Below, piece after piece: positions 8,331-15,984 of a stretch of 64,000 nucleotides of DNA (its first letter is position 1; the number at the start of each line of letters is the position of its first letter). Under the pieces are notes generated by a model. That model was given only the letters and a program-made list of their open reading frames with translations, was not told where the DNA came from and ran no database searches. The position numbers were made by a program, and so were the translations under genes. This DNA is from JAGVGT01 sp963807225 (GTDB taxonomy: Bacteria; Desulfobacterota; Desulfobulbia; Desulfobulbales; JAGXFP01): assembly GCA_963807225.1 (NCBI GenBank), contig CAWEAD010000008.1, positions 682,001 through 746,000 on the forward strand. The letters are read 5' to 3'.

Positions 8331-10238
8331 ATGGATGTCAACCAGACAGACCGGGAAAAATTCAAGGGATTGCGACGGAAGGCCGAAGCCGCATTGCGGA
8401 AAAAGAAAAAATCTCCGGCGTTTTCCGTTTCCGATCAGACGGAACTGCTCGAACTTTTGCACAATCTGGAGGTGCACCAGATCGAGCTGGAAATGCAGAA
8501 CGACGAATTGCTCAAAACACGCCGGGAACTGGAGGCGTCCCGGGAGGATTTTTTCAATCTCTACGAGATGTCGCCGGTCGGTTATCTGGTCCTCGATAAA
8601 AAAGGGACAATCCTCAGGGCCAATCTGGCCTTTTCCGAGATGATCAACAAAGAACGCCGGTATTTGCATAACTCTATTTTCCTCGGATTTATTCCGCGTC
8701 AGGACCGTGGGTTGGTCAGTACCGCTATTCGGAACGCCCTCGGTGGGAAAAATAAGGAGACTTGCGAAGTCAAGCTGGTACCCAAGGACGGATTGACAAC
8801 CCTTGACGTCCAACTGGAGATCGTTGCCAGCCGGAATGTCGAAGGTGCGCAGAGCGGAGTGTTGGTGGCGGTAATCGATATTTCCCAGAGAAAAGAGGCC
8901 GAAGCCCTGGTCAAGAAGGGTTTCGATCGGCTCGATGAAATGGTTCGCGAGAAAACCGAGGATCTGCGGCAGGCCAACCTCCGGCTCATGGAAAGCGAGG
9001 AAAAGTTTCGGACCGTGGCCGATTCCACCAATGATTGGGAATACTGGCAGGGACCGGATGGCGTTTACCGGTATGTGTCGCCCTCTTGCAAAAAAATCAC
9101 CGGCTATCCGGTTGAAATGTTTGTGTCAGAACCTGATTTTATCCTGGCCCTGATTCATCCTGACGATCGGAAAAGGGCGGCGGCTCATTTCCGGGCTGAA
9201 CTTGAATCGCGGGAAATCAATGAGATCGAGTTCCGAATTGTCGATGCGGACGGCCGGATCAAATGGATTGCTCACAGCTGTCACCCGGTATTCGACGCGG
9301 ATGGCAAATATAACGGCAGACGGTCTTCCAATCGCGATATCTCCGAACAAAAAGCGCTGGAAGACGATCTGGTCAGGCAGGAAATCCAATTCCGCCTGGC
9401 CATGGATGCCTCCTCCGACGGGCTCTGGGATATGGATGTGCGATCCGGCTCGGTCTATTTCGGAGAGAACTGGCTGAAATCCATGGGCTATTCCTCGGCG
9501 GAATTCGATTGGTCCCGGCAGGTTCACCCTGAAGACCGAGAAAGGGTCCTGAAGGTGCGGGACGCCCACCTCAAGGGTGAAACCGAACGGCATGAAGTGG
9601 AATACCGGATCAAGGACAAGAATGACAAATATCATTGGGTTCTTTCCCGGGGGCAGGTGATCGAATGGGATTCTCTGGGCCTGCCTAAGCGGATGATCGG
9701 CACCTATACCGATATCACCGGCATCAAGCAAGTAGAACTTGAGCTGGCCCAATCCAGGCTGGAATTGGAAAGCAGGGTGGCGGCGCGTACCGCCGAACTG
9801 GAAGAAACCAATATCGCCCTGCGGGTGCTGTTGCAGAAAAGAGCCCGGGATAGAGAGGTTTTTGAACAGCATATCATGGCCAATGTCGAGGGGCTGATCG
9901 AACCCTACCTGGATAAGCTCCAGGACACCAGGCTTGACGTGCAGCAGGAAAACCTGATCACCCTGCTCAGAGAAAATCTGCAGGAAATCTGTTCGCCCTT
10001 CTCCAATACCCTTTCTTCCAAACTCATGAAGCTAACCCCGACCGAAATCAAGGTAGCCAATCTGGTCAAGGTCGGGAAAAGCACCAAGGAGATCGCCGAA
10101 TTTCTGAATCTCTCGCCGGGCACAATCAACATCCACCGGAAGAATATCAGGAAGAAACTTGGTATGACCAACCAAAAAACTAATCTGCAGACCAATCTCT
10201 CCGGAATTTCCCGCGGCGTAACGAGCGACAATCCATAA
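8331..10238 (+). CDS. Multi-PAS sensor with LuxR-type HTH
   Basis: This 635-residue soluble protein has an N-terminal coiled segment (residues 1-65), three PAS domains (about 70-185, 215-345 and 350-470, each closed by a PAC-like end such as VIDISQRKEAEA, NRDISEQKALE and YTDITGIKQVE), a coiled coil at 470-520, and a C-terminal LuxR/FixJ helix-turn-helix (LTPTEIKVANLVKVGKST, then LNLSPGTINIHRKNIRKKL). It has no receiver and no kinase, so it looks like a one-component regulator sensing redox, gas or small ligands through PAS and binding DNA directly. ATG 8331 is used because GGTG lies six bases before it; upstream TTG 8319 and GTG 8322 are alternatives. It follows cheBR by 289 bases. It is a reasonable candidate for the protein that binds the GATAT palindromes (inference). 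Confidence 0.85.
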   Translation: MDVNQTDREKFKGLRRKAEAALRKKKKSPAFSVSDQTELLELLHNLEVHQIELEMQNDELLKTRRELEASREDFFNLYEMSPVGYLVLDKKGTILRANLAFSEMINKERRYLHNSIFLGFIPRQDRGLVSTAIRNALGGKNKETCEVKLVPKDGLTTLDVQLEIVASRNVEGAQSGVLVAVIDISQRKEAEALVKKGFDRLDEMVREKTEDLRQANLRLMESEEKFRTVADSTNDWEYWQGPDGVYRYVSPSCKKITGYPVEMFVSEPDFILALIHPDDRKRAAAHFRAELESREINEIEFRIVDADGRIKWIAHSCHPVFDADGKYNGRRSSNRDISEQKALEDDLVRQEIQFRLAMDASSDGLWDMDVRSGSVYFGENWLKSMGYSSAEFDWSRQVHPEDRERVLKVRDAHLKGETERHEVEYRIKDKNDKYHWVLSRGQVIEWDSLGLPKRMIGTYTDITGIKQVELELAQSRLELESRVAARTAELEETNIALRVLLQKRARDREVFEQHIMANVEGLIEPYLDKLQDTRLDVQQENLITLLRENLQEICSPFSNTLSSKLMKLTPTEIKVANLVKVGKSTKEIAEFLNLSPGTINIHRKNIRKKLGMTNQKTNLQTNLSGISRGVTSDNP

Positions 10239-10288
10239 TCACCGGCTGCAGCAACCTGACGACCAGGCCGAAAAAGAGTTTTGCTGTG

Positions 10289-10307
10289 TGGATATATTTA
10301 ATATCCA
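10289..10307. promoter_or_regulatory. GATAT-N5-ATATC palindrome, upstream of first PilZ-like gene
   Basis: TGGATAT (10289-10295), spacer ATTTA, ATATCCA (10301-10307): perfect seven-base arms with a five-base spacer. It lies between the stop of the PAS-LuxR gene and the PilZ-like gene, about 114 bases before the latter's ATG, in AT-rich DNA. Confidence 0.5.
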
Positions 10308-10420
10308 TTATCTACCTTATTTTCCCTCATTGTATTCCGGCCCGCTTCGTTAGAATCTATTTTATCAGAATCTATTTAATCACGGCTTTACGAATAAATT
10401 TCCATCGTAAGGATGATGTC

Positions 10421-10888
10421 ATGAACCAGCTCGAATTACCTGAGCCCGGACAGCAGCCGCCCGATTACGGATGGGTACTCTTTTCAGTACCATATATGCC
10501 GCAGGTGGCGACGGTTGTCGATATCGACGAGAGCGGCCTGAGCTTTATCGGCCCAGGCGAATTGTTCAGAGAAGGCGACAACTTGAGTCTCGATCTATTC
10601 TTTATGAATTGCGATGATTTTGTCCTGGATCTTTTCTGCCGGGTGGTCTCGGTTTCCGTTGCTACCAACAACTATTCCGCCAACAGCGACCGGACAAGAA
10701 AATTCCGAGTCAGGTTCGTTGATCTCGACGATACCAGGCGGGCGGAGATCAAGAGCATAATCGAATCGACGGTAAACCTGTATTCAGCGCCGGCGGCCAA
10801 GGGAATCAAGCCAGGTTTGGAAATAAAAGAAAAGAAGTTTGTCGGAAAATCAAATGAATACCGGGGAGGCCGGAATGCGCATCTTTAG
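10421..10888 (+). CDS. PilZ-like domain protein
   Basis: This 155-residue protein resembles PilZ domains: VVDIDESGLSFIGP corresponds to the D/NxSxxG beta-strand motif, followed by a GDNLSLDLFF strand and RVRFVDLDDTRRAEIKSII. PilZ domains bind cyclic di-GMP through an N-terminal RxxxR plus D/NxSxxG; a clear RxxxR is not visible, so ligand binding is doubtful. The frame is open 135 bases further upstream, but that part is hydrophobic AT-rich readthrough. ATG 10421 follows AAGGATGATGTC and fits the domain boundary. It overlaps the next gene by 14 bases. It resembles the PilZ-like protein at 12021-12458, which reads in the opposite direction, so the two may be paralogues bracketing the cluster. 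Confidence 0.7.
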   Translation: MNQLELPEPGQQPPDYGWVLFSVPYMPQVATVVDIDESGLSFIGPGELFREGDNLSLDLFFMNCDDFVLDLFCRVVSVSVATNNYSANSDRTRKFRVRFVDLDDTRRAEIKSIIESTVNLYSAPAAKGIKPGLEIKEKKFVGKSNEYRGGRNAHL

Positions 10889-11537
10889 CGGCAATAAAAT
10901 CGAGCATTATTCCGGTCTCGGGCGTGACGAGCGTGTTTTCGATCTTCGGGCAATGCTCGGCGATATCAGTCATCAATATGTCAAAATCGCCGAGGCCCGC
11001 GGTATTGCCCTGGCTCTTGAGATTTCCGGGCATATTCCCGGGCGGATTTACGGTGATCCCCGCAGGCTCGGTGCTTTACTCCATAATCTGCTGTCCTGCT
11101 GCTTGGAAAATCTTGACGATGGCGGAATTTTTCTCAAGATCGAGACCAGGCCGCTGGCTGGCGCCAAATGCCGGCTTGACCTGGTAATTCGCGATTCCGG
11201 TCTCGGAATTCCCGACTACAAACTGCGATCTATCTTTCAGCCGACCTATCTGAAGGATGGCCCAAACAATAATTACAGAGTTTTGCCTTCCCTGTACCTG
11301 GCCAAGACCTTGGCCATCCTGCTGGGTGGCGATTTGTCCGTGGCGAGTTCCTATGGCCGGGGAACCAGATACGCCATCCGTCTGGATCTTAACCTGGCGC
11401 CTCGTTATTTTTATCAGTCGAAAAATATGGGCGGAGAAGATTCGTCCAGGCCTTCCCCGGGGCGGAGAAAAAGCGTGATAACCGGCAAGGGACGGCGGCT
11501 TATTCATGTTCAGAGAAACTTTGACCTGGACAACTGA
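10875..11537 (+). CDS. Stand-alone histidine-kinase-type ATPase domain, degenerate
   Basis: This 220-residue protein looks like the C-terminal half of a histidine kinase. Visible are RIYGDPRRLGALLHNLL (N-box region), RDSGLGIPDYKLRSIF (G1 box DxGxG) and GGDLSVASSYGRGTRYAIRL (G2-like end). No dimerisation/phosphoacceptor His domain precedes it. The N-box Asn normally found in NLLxNA is replaced (NLLSCCLE), and the usual GTGLGL segment is missing, so ATP binding is probably weak or lost. It may serve as a binding partner rather than a kinase. ATG 10875 is preceded by GGAGG at five bases; the start lies inside the upstream PilZ-like gene, so the two are coupled. The C-terminal 40 residues are basic and unstructured. 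Confidence 0.65.
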   Translation: MRIFSGNKIEHYSGLGRDERVFDLRAMLGDISHQYVKIAEARGIALALEISGHIPGRIYGDPRRLGALLHNLLSCCLENLDDGGIFLKIETRPLAGAKCRLDLVIRDSGLGIPDYKLRSIFQPTYLKDGPNNNYRVLPSLYLAKTLAILLGGDLSVASSYGRGTRYAIRLDLNLAPRYFYQSKNMGGEDSSRPSPGRRKSVITGKGRRLIHVQRNFDLDN

Positions 11538-11540
11538 TTG

Positions 11541-12017
11541 ATGATTCTGGTCGAATTTGCGGATAAACAGCTGGTCGAAGTCTCTCCGGATGAAATTTAT
11601 GGATTGATCTGTGCCGGTAATGTCTCGGCTCTGCAGGTTAACGGCGGCTGGCTGGAAATTCCCCGGAGCGTTGAACGGCGCGATGACGGCTCGGCTTCAA
11701 CCAACGGGGTTTGTACCTGGCCCCATGATCTCCTGCCGACGATTCAATTGCAGGAACAGATTGCTGACCTCAAGCGTCAGCTAAAGGAAAAAGAGTCGGT
11801 TATCGCCGAACTCGGGCAAGCTATAGCCGAGAGCAAAAGGCTGGAAGGTTTGATCACTATCTGTGCCAACTGCAAAAAAATCAAAGACGAAGAAGAGCAA
11901 TGGGTCAGCCCGGAAAAATATATTCAGGAGCGCACCGGGAGCAAGTTCAGCCATGGAATTTGCCGGGATTGCGTCTCAAAACTGTACCCCGACGCTTTCT
12001 CGATCGAGAAAAGGTAA
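11541..12017 (+). CDS. Coiled-coil protein with C-terminal CxxC-CxxC module
   Basis: This 158-residue protein has three parts: an N-terminal beta-rich section (MILVEFADKQLVEVSPDEIY), a coiled coil at about 70-100 (QEQIADLKRQLKEKES), and a C-terminal module ITICANCKKIKDEEEQW followed by FSHGICRDCVSKLYPD. The two CxxC pairs about 40 residues apart are typical of a small module found at the C-terminus of many PAS kinases and receivers in Desulfobacterota; it may bind a metal or act as a redox switch. Here it occurs without a sensor or receiver. The start ATG is three bases after the previous stop, with no Shine-Dalgarno, so it depends on coupling. It converges on the minus-strand PilZ-like gene with only three bases between the stops. 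Confidence 0.6.
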   Translation: MILVEFADKQLVEVSPDEIYGLICAGNVSALQVNGGWLEIPRSVERRDDGSASTNGVCTWPHDLLPTIQLQEQIADLKRQLKEKESVIAELGQAIAESKRLEGLITICANCKKIKDEEEQWVSPEKYIQERTGSKFSHGICRDCVSKLYPDAFSIEKR

Positions 12018-12020
12018 AAT

Positions 12021-12458
12021 CTACGGTTTAATTTCAGGATTTATCGCCAGATTGAAGGCTCTGACCGACTTCGATGAGTTGATTCCGCTGTTTGTCCTGG
12101 ACTGATTAGCTAAATCCTGAAGCAGCGAAATTTTTTTGGCTTGCTCGGCGGAGAGTCCGGGGAAGATGCCGTTGATCCGCTGGTGCGGTCCACCTGATAG
12201 TTCGATGTTTCCGGAGCAAGGCTCGACGACTTTGATGGCGTAGTTCACTTTCGGCAGATAAATATCCGAATCCATCAGGAAAATATCCATTTCGACCTGC
12301 TCGCCTTCCTTGACCCGACAATTTTTACAGAGGAAGGAAAGGCCGTCTGCGCCAATATCGACAATGTGGCCGACAACTGCATCTTTCGATTTAATAAAAG
12401 TGGCAATGGCGCGCTTAACGGGGATTCGATCAAGGGTTCCGCTTGGTTGATTTTTCAT
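12021..12458 (-). CDS. PilZ domain protein
   Basis: This 145-residue protein has the PilZ pattern: RIPVKRAIATFIKSKDAV supplies a basic N-terminal strand and HIVDIGADGLSFLCK the DxGxxG-type strand. A GEQVEMDIFLMDSDIY strand pair and GIFPGLSAEQAKKISLL follow. The central part resembles the PilZ-like protein at 10421. The likely role is binding cyclic di-GMP, or acting as a degenerate adaptor that controls motility, adhesion or exopolysaccharide; no target gene is adjacent. A weak AGGA lies before the ATG. A GATAT palindrome lies about 213 bases upstream on this gene's promoter side. Confidence 0.75.
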   Translation of the reverse strand: MKNQPSGTLDRIPVKRAIATFIKSKDAVVGHIVDIGADGLSFLCKNCRVKEGEQVEMDIFLMDSDIYLPKVNYAIKVVEPCSGNIELSGGPHQRINGIFPGLSAEQAKKISLLQDLANQSRTNSGINSSKSVRAFNLAINPEIKP

Positions 12459-12847
12459 GATAATAGTTCCTGGGTCGAGCTTTTAATATTCTCCACGAAC
12501 AAAATAACTTTATCCTTACCCCTCGGCTTCTCTCGATTTTCTTCTCTTCTTTTCGAAACCGTTGCTCTCATGAACCTGATAATCTGAATTGATTCCCTCT
12601 ATAAACACAAAAGTTACTGATACTATCTGCAATACCTTGCCTGAAGACAATGGTTGAATAGTTGGTAATTAATGGATATTAAAGATATCCATTCAAGATT
12701 GACTCTTAAAGCTCTCCAGGTTTTTGTAATGCGGTTCGGGGCGGTTCTGAAACCGGCCTTATGGCCAGAGCGGGAAGCCTCAGGCACAAAGGAATGAGTT
12801 ATTGAGATGGAGGTTTTTTGTTGCGAGGGTGGAAAGACGATGCCGGA
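12459..12847. other. 389-base intergenic control region
   Basis: There is no credible gene on either strand. It lies upstream of the leftward PilZ gene and downstream of the leftward PBP4 gene, is AT-rich in its first half, and contains the perfect nine-base-arm GATAT palindrome described separately. Confidence 0.6.
12671..12693. promoter_or_regulatory. GATAT-N5-ATATC palindrome, upstream of second PilZ gene
   Basis: AATGGATAT (12671-12679), spacer TAAAG, ATATCCATT (12685-12693): perfect nine-base arms and the same five-base spacer as the sites at 4996 and 10289. It is the longest copy. It could also fold as a short hairpin, but no T-tract follows, so a protein-binding site is more likely than a terminator. 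Confidence 0.5.
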
Positions 12848-14161
12848 TCAGAAATTCTCCTTGAGAATCCGGACGATCTCGTCGCGGTTGTTATCCGGCT
12901 GATTGAGAATGATCACCAAACGCTCCAAACCTTTTGGCCCGGGACGATAACCGGCGAAAGAGTAAACCCCGGTAAGGGTTCCTGATTTAAGAAAAAGACC
13001 GTCCTTGACCGGTAATAGCCGGGCTCGGGATTGAAACAGTTCCAGTACCCGTGACAGGGCTCGGGCTGTAACCCGATTGCGGCGCGAGAGCCCGGAGCCC
13101 TCGACCATGACGATTCCCTCCGCCAGCAGGGGGTCGCGGTCCAGATACTCTTGCAGGGTCCGGTGGCTTTTGGCCCAGGTGGCAGGATAACCGTACTTTT
13201 CGGCGCCCAGAGTCAGGTAGATCTGATTGGCGGTGAAATTGTTGGAGTAGCGCAACAGGCCCCGCACTAACTCAAGCAGATCACGGCTCGACAGGTGCGT
13301 TTTCAGGAGTCGGGCGCTGGGCGGGGTAGGGCGGCGAGCGTAGTCGCCGGTGCCCGGGATGCCGGCCTGGCGCTGAAAGGCCCGGAAGAGTTGGCCGGTC
13401 AGGAGGACGGGATTGGCCGGATCGACGGTGATATTGATCCGATGCTCGCCGGGGGCGAGTTGTCGCCCCAGCCGGGTCATCAAGGGCAGGAGGGGAGTCT
13501 GGGGTTCGCCCGAGTCAATCCGGCCCTCTTTACTTACCATCAGGTTGACGGTATTGAAGTTGACCACCAGAGCACCGGGTCCGACATCGTAAGGGTTGAG
13601 GCTGGCGCCCAGGCCATCCTCTCCTTCCTCCAGTGCGAAGGCGGAGTCATCGACAAAGATGGAATTAATGGCCGCCACTCCTGCCGCTTTAAGCTCCGAC
13701 ACCAGCGGACCGATTTCCTCCGAGACCAGGAAGGGGTCGCCATAACCCTTGAGATAGAGGTTATGGTTGCCGTCCTGATATATTTCAGTGCGGAACCGAT
13801 AGTCCGGCCCCAGACTGTCCAGGGCGACCAGGGCGGTGACCAGCTTGATGGTGCTGGCCGGCACCAGGGGTTGGTCCGGATTAAGGGAAACCAGCATTTC
13901 GTGGTCCCTGGCCAGGAGGACGGCGCCGTGGCTGACCAGCCGGGAAAGATCGGCCGGCTGGGTTCCTGCTCCCCGGCTCCAGGCAGGGGAGGCGAGAAGG
14001 ATGAAAAGGATCAGCAAAAAGTGCGGCAGGCGCGAAGAGGGAAAATGATTTCGAAGTGCCCGCCGGTGCTGCCATTTATTGACAAAGGGGCCGGGCTGTA
14101 ATAAGTTTAGCGACCTTGTCGAAAATTCCCTCCGGCGGATCAAATAGATGAAAGAATTCAT
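12848..14161 (-). CDS. dacB: D-alanyl-D-alanine carboxypeptidase/endopeptidase (PBP4, DacB)
   Basis: This periplasmic penicillin-binding protein of the S13 family trims or cleaves peptidoglycan cross-links. In the 437-residue reading the active-site motifs are SxxK as ASTIK (Ser103, Lys106), SxN as YSNNFTANQ, and KTG as KSGTLTGVYS near the end. A hydrophobic signal segment (LLILFILLASPAWS) precedes the mature part. The start is uncertain. The only ATG in frame near the signal is at 14161, which overlaps the oppositely transcribed gmhA start and gives an unusually long N-region; TTG at 14143 is an alternative. A clean signal peptide would otherwise need a frameshift from ATG 14075. The catalytic part is intact. 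Confidence 0.85.
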   Translation of the reverse strand: MNSFIYLIRRREFSTRSLNLLQPGPFVNKWQHRRALRNHFPSSRLPHFLLILFILLASPAWSRGAGTQPADLSRLVSHGAVLLARDHEMLVSLNPDQPLVPASTIKLVTALVALDSLGPDYRFRTEIYQDGNHNLYLKGYGDPFLVSEEIGPLVSELKAAGVAAINSIFVDDSAFALEEGEDGLGASLNPYDVGPGALVVNFNTVNLMVSKEGRIDSGEPQTPLLPLMTRLGRQLAPGEHRINITVDPANPVLLTGQLFRAFQRQAGIPGTGDYARRPTPPSARLLKTHLSSRDLLELVRGLLRYSNNFTANQIYLTLGAEKYGYPATWAKSHRTLQEYLDRDPLLAEGIVMVEGSGLSRRNRVTARALSRVLELFQSRARLLPVKDGLFLKSGTLTGVYSFAGYRPGPKGLERLVIILNQPDNNRDEIVRILKENF

Positions 14162-14732
14162 TACCGAAAACCTGCGTAACTCCATTGCGGCCAAGGAAAG
14201 GCTGGCCGCCGGCCAGACCGATGTGATCATCCGTCTGGCTAAACTTATGGCCGAAATTCTTAAAAACGGCAACAAGCTTCTGTTTTTCGGCAATGGCGGC
14301 AGCGCCGCCGACGCCCAGCATCTGGCGGCCGAATTCGTCAACCGCTTTATCCTTGATCGTCCGCCCCAGGCCGCCATTGCCCTGACTACCGACAGTTCGA
14401 ATATAACCAGCATCGGCAACGATTTCTCCTTCGACGAGATTTTCAGTAAGCAGGTTCAGGCTCTGGGTAAGTCAGGCGACCTGGCCCTGGGCATCTCCAC
14501 CAGCGGCAATTCACCCAACGTTATCAGGGCCATCGAGACCGCCGCCGCCATGGGCTTGCACACCGCGGTGCTGACCGGCGGCAGCGGCGGCAAGCTGGCC
14601 GGGATGGCTGAGATCGTCATCAACGTGCCGGCCGACCGCACTCCCCATATTCAGGAGGCCCATCTCTGGGTCGAGCATCTGCTCTGCTGGCTGGTCGACG
14701 ATATGCTCTTCGGGGGTAAGTATGGAGCTTAA
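14148..14732 (+). CDS. gmhA: Phosphoheptose isomerase (sedoheptulose 7-phosphate isomerase)
   Basis: This 194-residue SIS-domain protein converts sedoheptulose 7-phosphate to D-glycero-manno-heptose 7-phosphate, the first step of the ADP-heptose pathway for the LPS core. Family motifs are FFGNGGSAADAQHLAAEFVN, ISTSGNSPNV, the LTGG loop and HIQEAHLWVEHLLC. The length is normal. It overlaps the next gene by 11 bases (start at 14722 before its stop at 14732), so the two are translationally coupled. The other heptose genes (hldE, gmhB) are not in the window. Its 5' end overlaps the proposed 5' end of the divergent dacB. Confidence 0.93.
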   Translation: MKEFITENLRNSIAAKERLAAGQTDVIIRLAKLMAEILKNGNKLLFFGNGGSAADAQHLAAEFVNRFILDRPPQAAIALTTDSSNITSIGNDFSFDEIFSKQVQALGKSGDLALGISTSGNSPNVIRAIETAAAMGLHTAVLTGGSGGKLAGMAEIVINVPADRTPHIQEAHLWVEHLLCWLVDDMLFGGKYGA

Positions 14733-15678
14733 ACCCCTGGATTTTGCCGGGCTCAATACCTACTCGGTCCATGGTCGTCACAGCAAGGTGACGGTGGACA
14801 ACTTCGCCCGTCCCCTATCGCCCGGCGCCACCCTGCAGGATTTTCTGGCCGCGCTGCCGGACCAGCTCATGGGTCGTGATTTTCCGGACCTGATTGAGCG
14901 GCTGGCCCTGGCCCGGGAAAACTCCCGGCCGCTCCTGGTCGGTCTGGGTGCCCATGTCATCAAGGTGGGCCTGAACCCGATCCTGATCGACCTGATGGAG
15001 AAAAAGATCATCACCGGCCTGGCCTTGAACGGGGCCGGCATCGTCCACGACACCGAGATCGCCATGGTCGGCCGTACCTCCGAGGAGGTCGACCAGGTTC
15101 TGGGCAGCGGCGAGTTCGGGGCGGCCAGGGAGACCGGCGAGGAGATCAACGGGGCCATCAACCGGGGCGCCAAAAAGGGTTTGGGGATGGGCGCCGCCCT
15201 GGGTGCGCACCTGCTGGCCCGGAACTTCCCCAACAACAATGTCAGTCTGCTGGCCTCGGCCCGGCGCCTGGGAGTGCCGGTCACCGTGCATGTGGCCATC
15301 GGCACCGATATCGTCCACATTCATCCGGACGCCGACGGGGCCGCCATCGGCCAGACCAGCCATCTCGATTTCAAACTTTTTTGCCGACAGGTTTCCGAAC
15401 TGGAGGGTGGTGCTTATCTTAACCTCGGTTCGGCGGTGCTGCTGCCCGAGGTTTTTTTAAAGGCCTTGACCGTGGTCCGCAATCTGGGCCATCGGACGGT
15501 GCAGTTCACCACCGCCAATTTCGATTTCATCCGCCATTATCGGACCATGACCAACGTGGTCAACCGACCGGTAGCCGGCGGCGGCCGGGGATTCAACCTG
15601 ATCGGCCACCACGAGATCATGATCCCGCTGCTGGCCGCCCTCCTGGTCGAGCGACTGGCAGGCGCGAAGTTGCATTAA
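14722..15678 (+). CDS. Deoxyhypusine-synthase-like protein of unknown function
   Basis: This 318-residue protein resembles the NAD-binding core of deoxyhypusine synthase: GLGAHVIKVGL, ALNGAGIVHDTEIAMVG, a Gly-rich AKKGLGMGAALGAHLLAR, VTVHVAIGTDIVHIHPDADG, and VVNRPVAGGGRGFNLIGHHEI. Bacteria have no eIF5A, so true hypusine formation is not expected. Known bacterial relatives act on polyamines (homospermidine synthase type) or are uncharacterised. The catalytic Lys of deoxyhypusine synthase is not obvious. The gene starts inside gmhA with GGGGGTAA just before its ATG, so its product may act with heptose or sugar-phosphate metabolism. An FmdB-like gene follows after 10 bases. Confidence 0.6.
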   Translation: MELKPLDFAGLNTYSVHGRHSKVTVDNFARPLSPGATLQDFLAALPDQLMGRDFPDLIERLALARENSRPLLVGLGAHVIKVGLNPILIDLMEKKIITGLALNGAGIVHDTEIAMVGRTSEEVDQVLGSGEFGAARETGEEINGAINRGAKKGLGMGAALGAHLLARNFPNNNVSLLASARRLGVPVTVHVAIGTDIVHIHPDADGAAIGQTSHLDFKLFCRQVSELEGGAYLNLGSAVLLPEVFLKALTVVRNLGHRTVQFTTANFDFIRHYRTMTNVVNRPVAGGGRGFNLIGHHEIMIPLLAALLVERLAGAKLH

Positions 15679-15688
15679 GGAAGGTTCG

Positions 15689-15895
15689 ATGCCGATCTTC
15701 GATTTTCGCTGTAGCAAATGCGGCCACGAGTTCGAGGAACTGGTCATGGGCGGGGCGCAACCGGTCTGCCCCAAGTGCGGTTCCAAAAAGCTGGTCAAAC
15801 AGCCGTCGGCGGTGGCTCGGCGCGGCAAGGGAGAGAGCGCGGGCGGCTCCGGCTGTTCCGGTTGCAGCGGGGGAAGCTGCAGCAGCTGTCATTAA
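15689..15895 (+). CDS. FmdB family zinc-ribbon protein
   Basis: This 68-residue protein has the FmdB/CxxC zinc ribbon: MPIFDFRCSKCGHEFEEL, then VCPKCGSKKL, giving two CxxC knuckles. The tail is rich in Gly, Ser and Cys (CSGCSGGSCSSCH), common in this family. It is named after a formamidase regulator, but the function of most members is unknown. It follows the deoxyhypusine-synthase-like gene after 10 bases, with AAGGAAGG as ribosome site, and is closed by a strong terminator, so it is probably the last gene of the gmhA transcript. Confidence 0.85.
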   Translation: MPIFDFRCSKCGHEFEELVMGGAQPVCPKCGSKKLVKQPSAVARRGKGESAGGSGCSGCSGGSCSSCH

Positions 15896-15909
15896 TGAAT
15901 TTTGTCTGA

Positions 15910-15946
15910 CCGGTCTGACCAGTCCGAAAGGTCAGACCGGGTTTTT
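15910..15946 (+). terminator. Rho-independent terminator after fmdB-like gene
   Basis: Perfect 11-base arms CCGGTCTGACC (15910-15920) and GGTCAGACCGG (15930-15940) around a nine-base loop, followed by GTTTTT. It separates the gmhA group from hemC. Confidence 0.85.
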
Positions 15947-15984
15947 GTCCATAACGAAACCAACTACCATAAGGGGAATGTATA

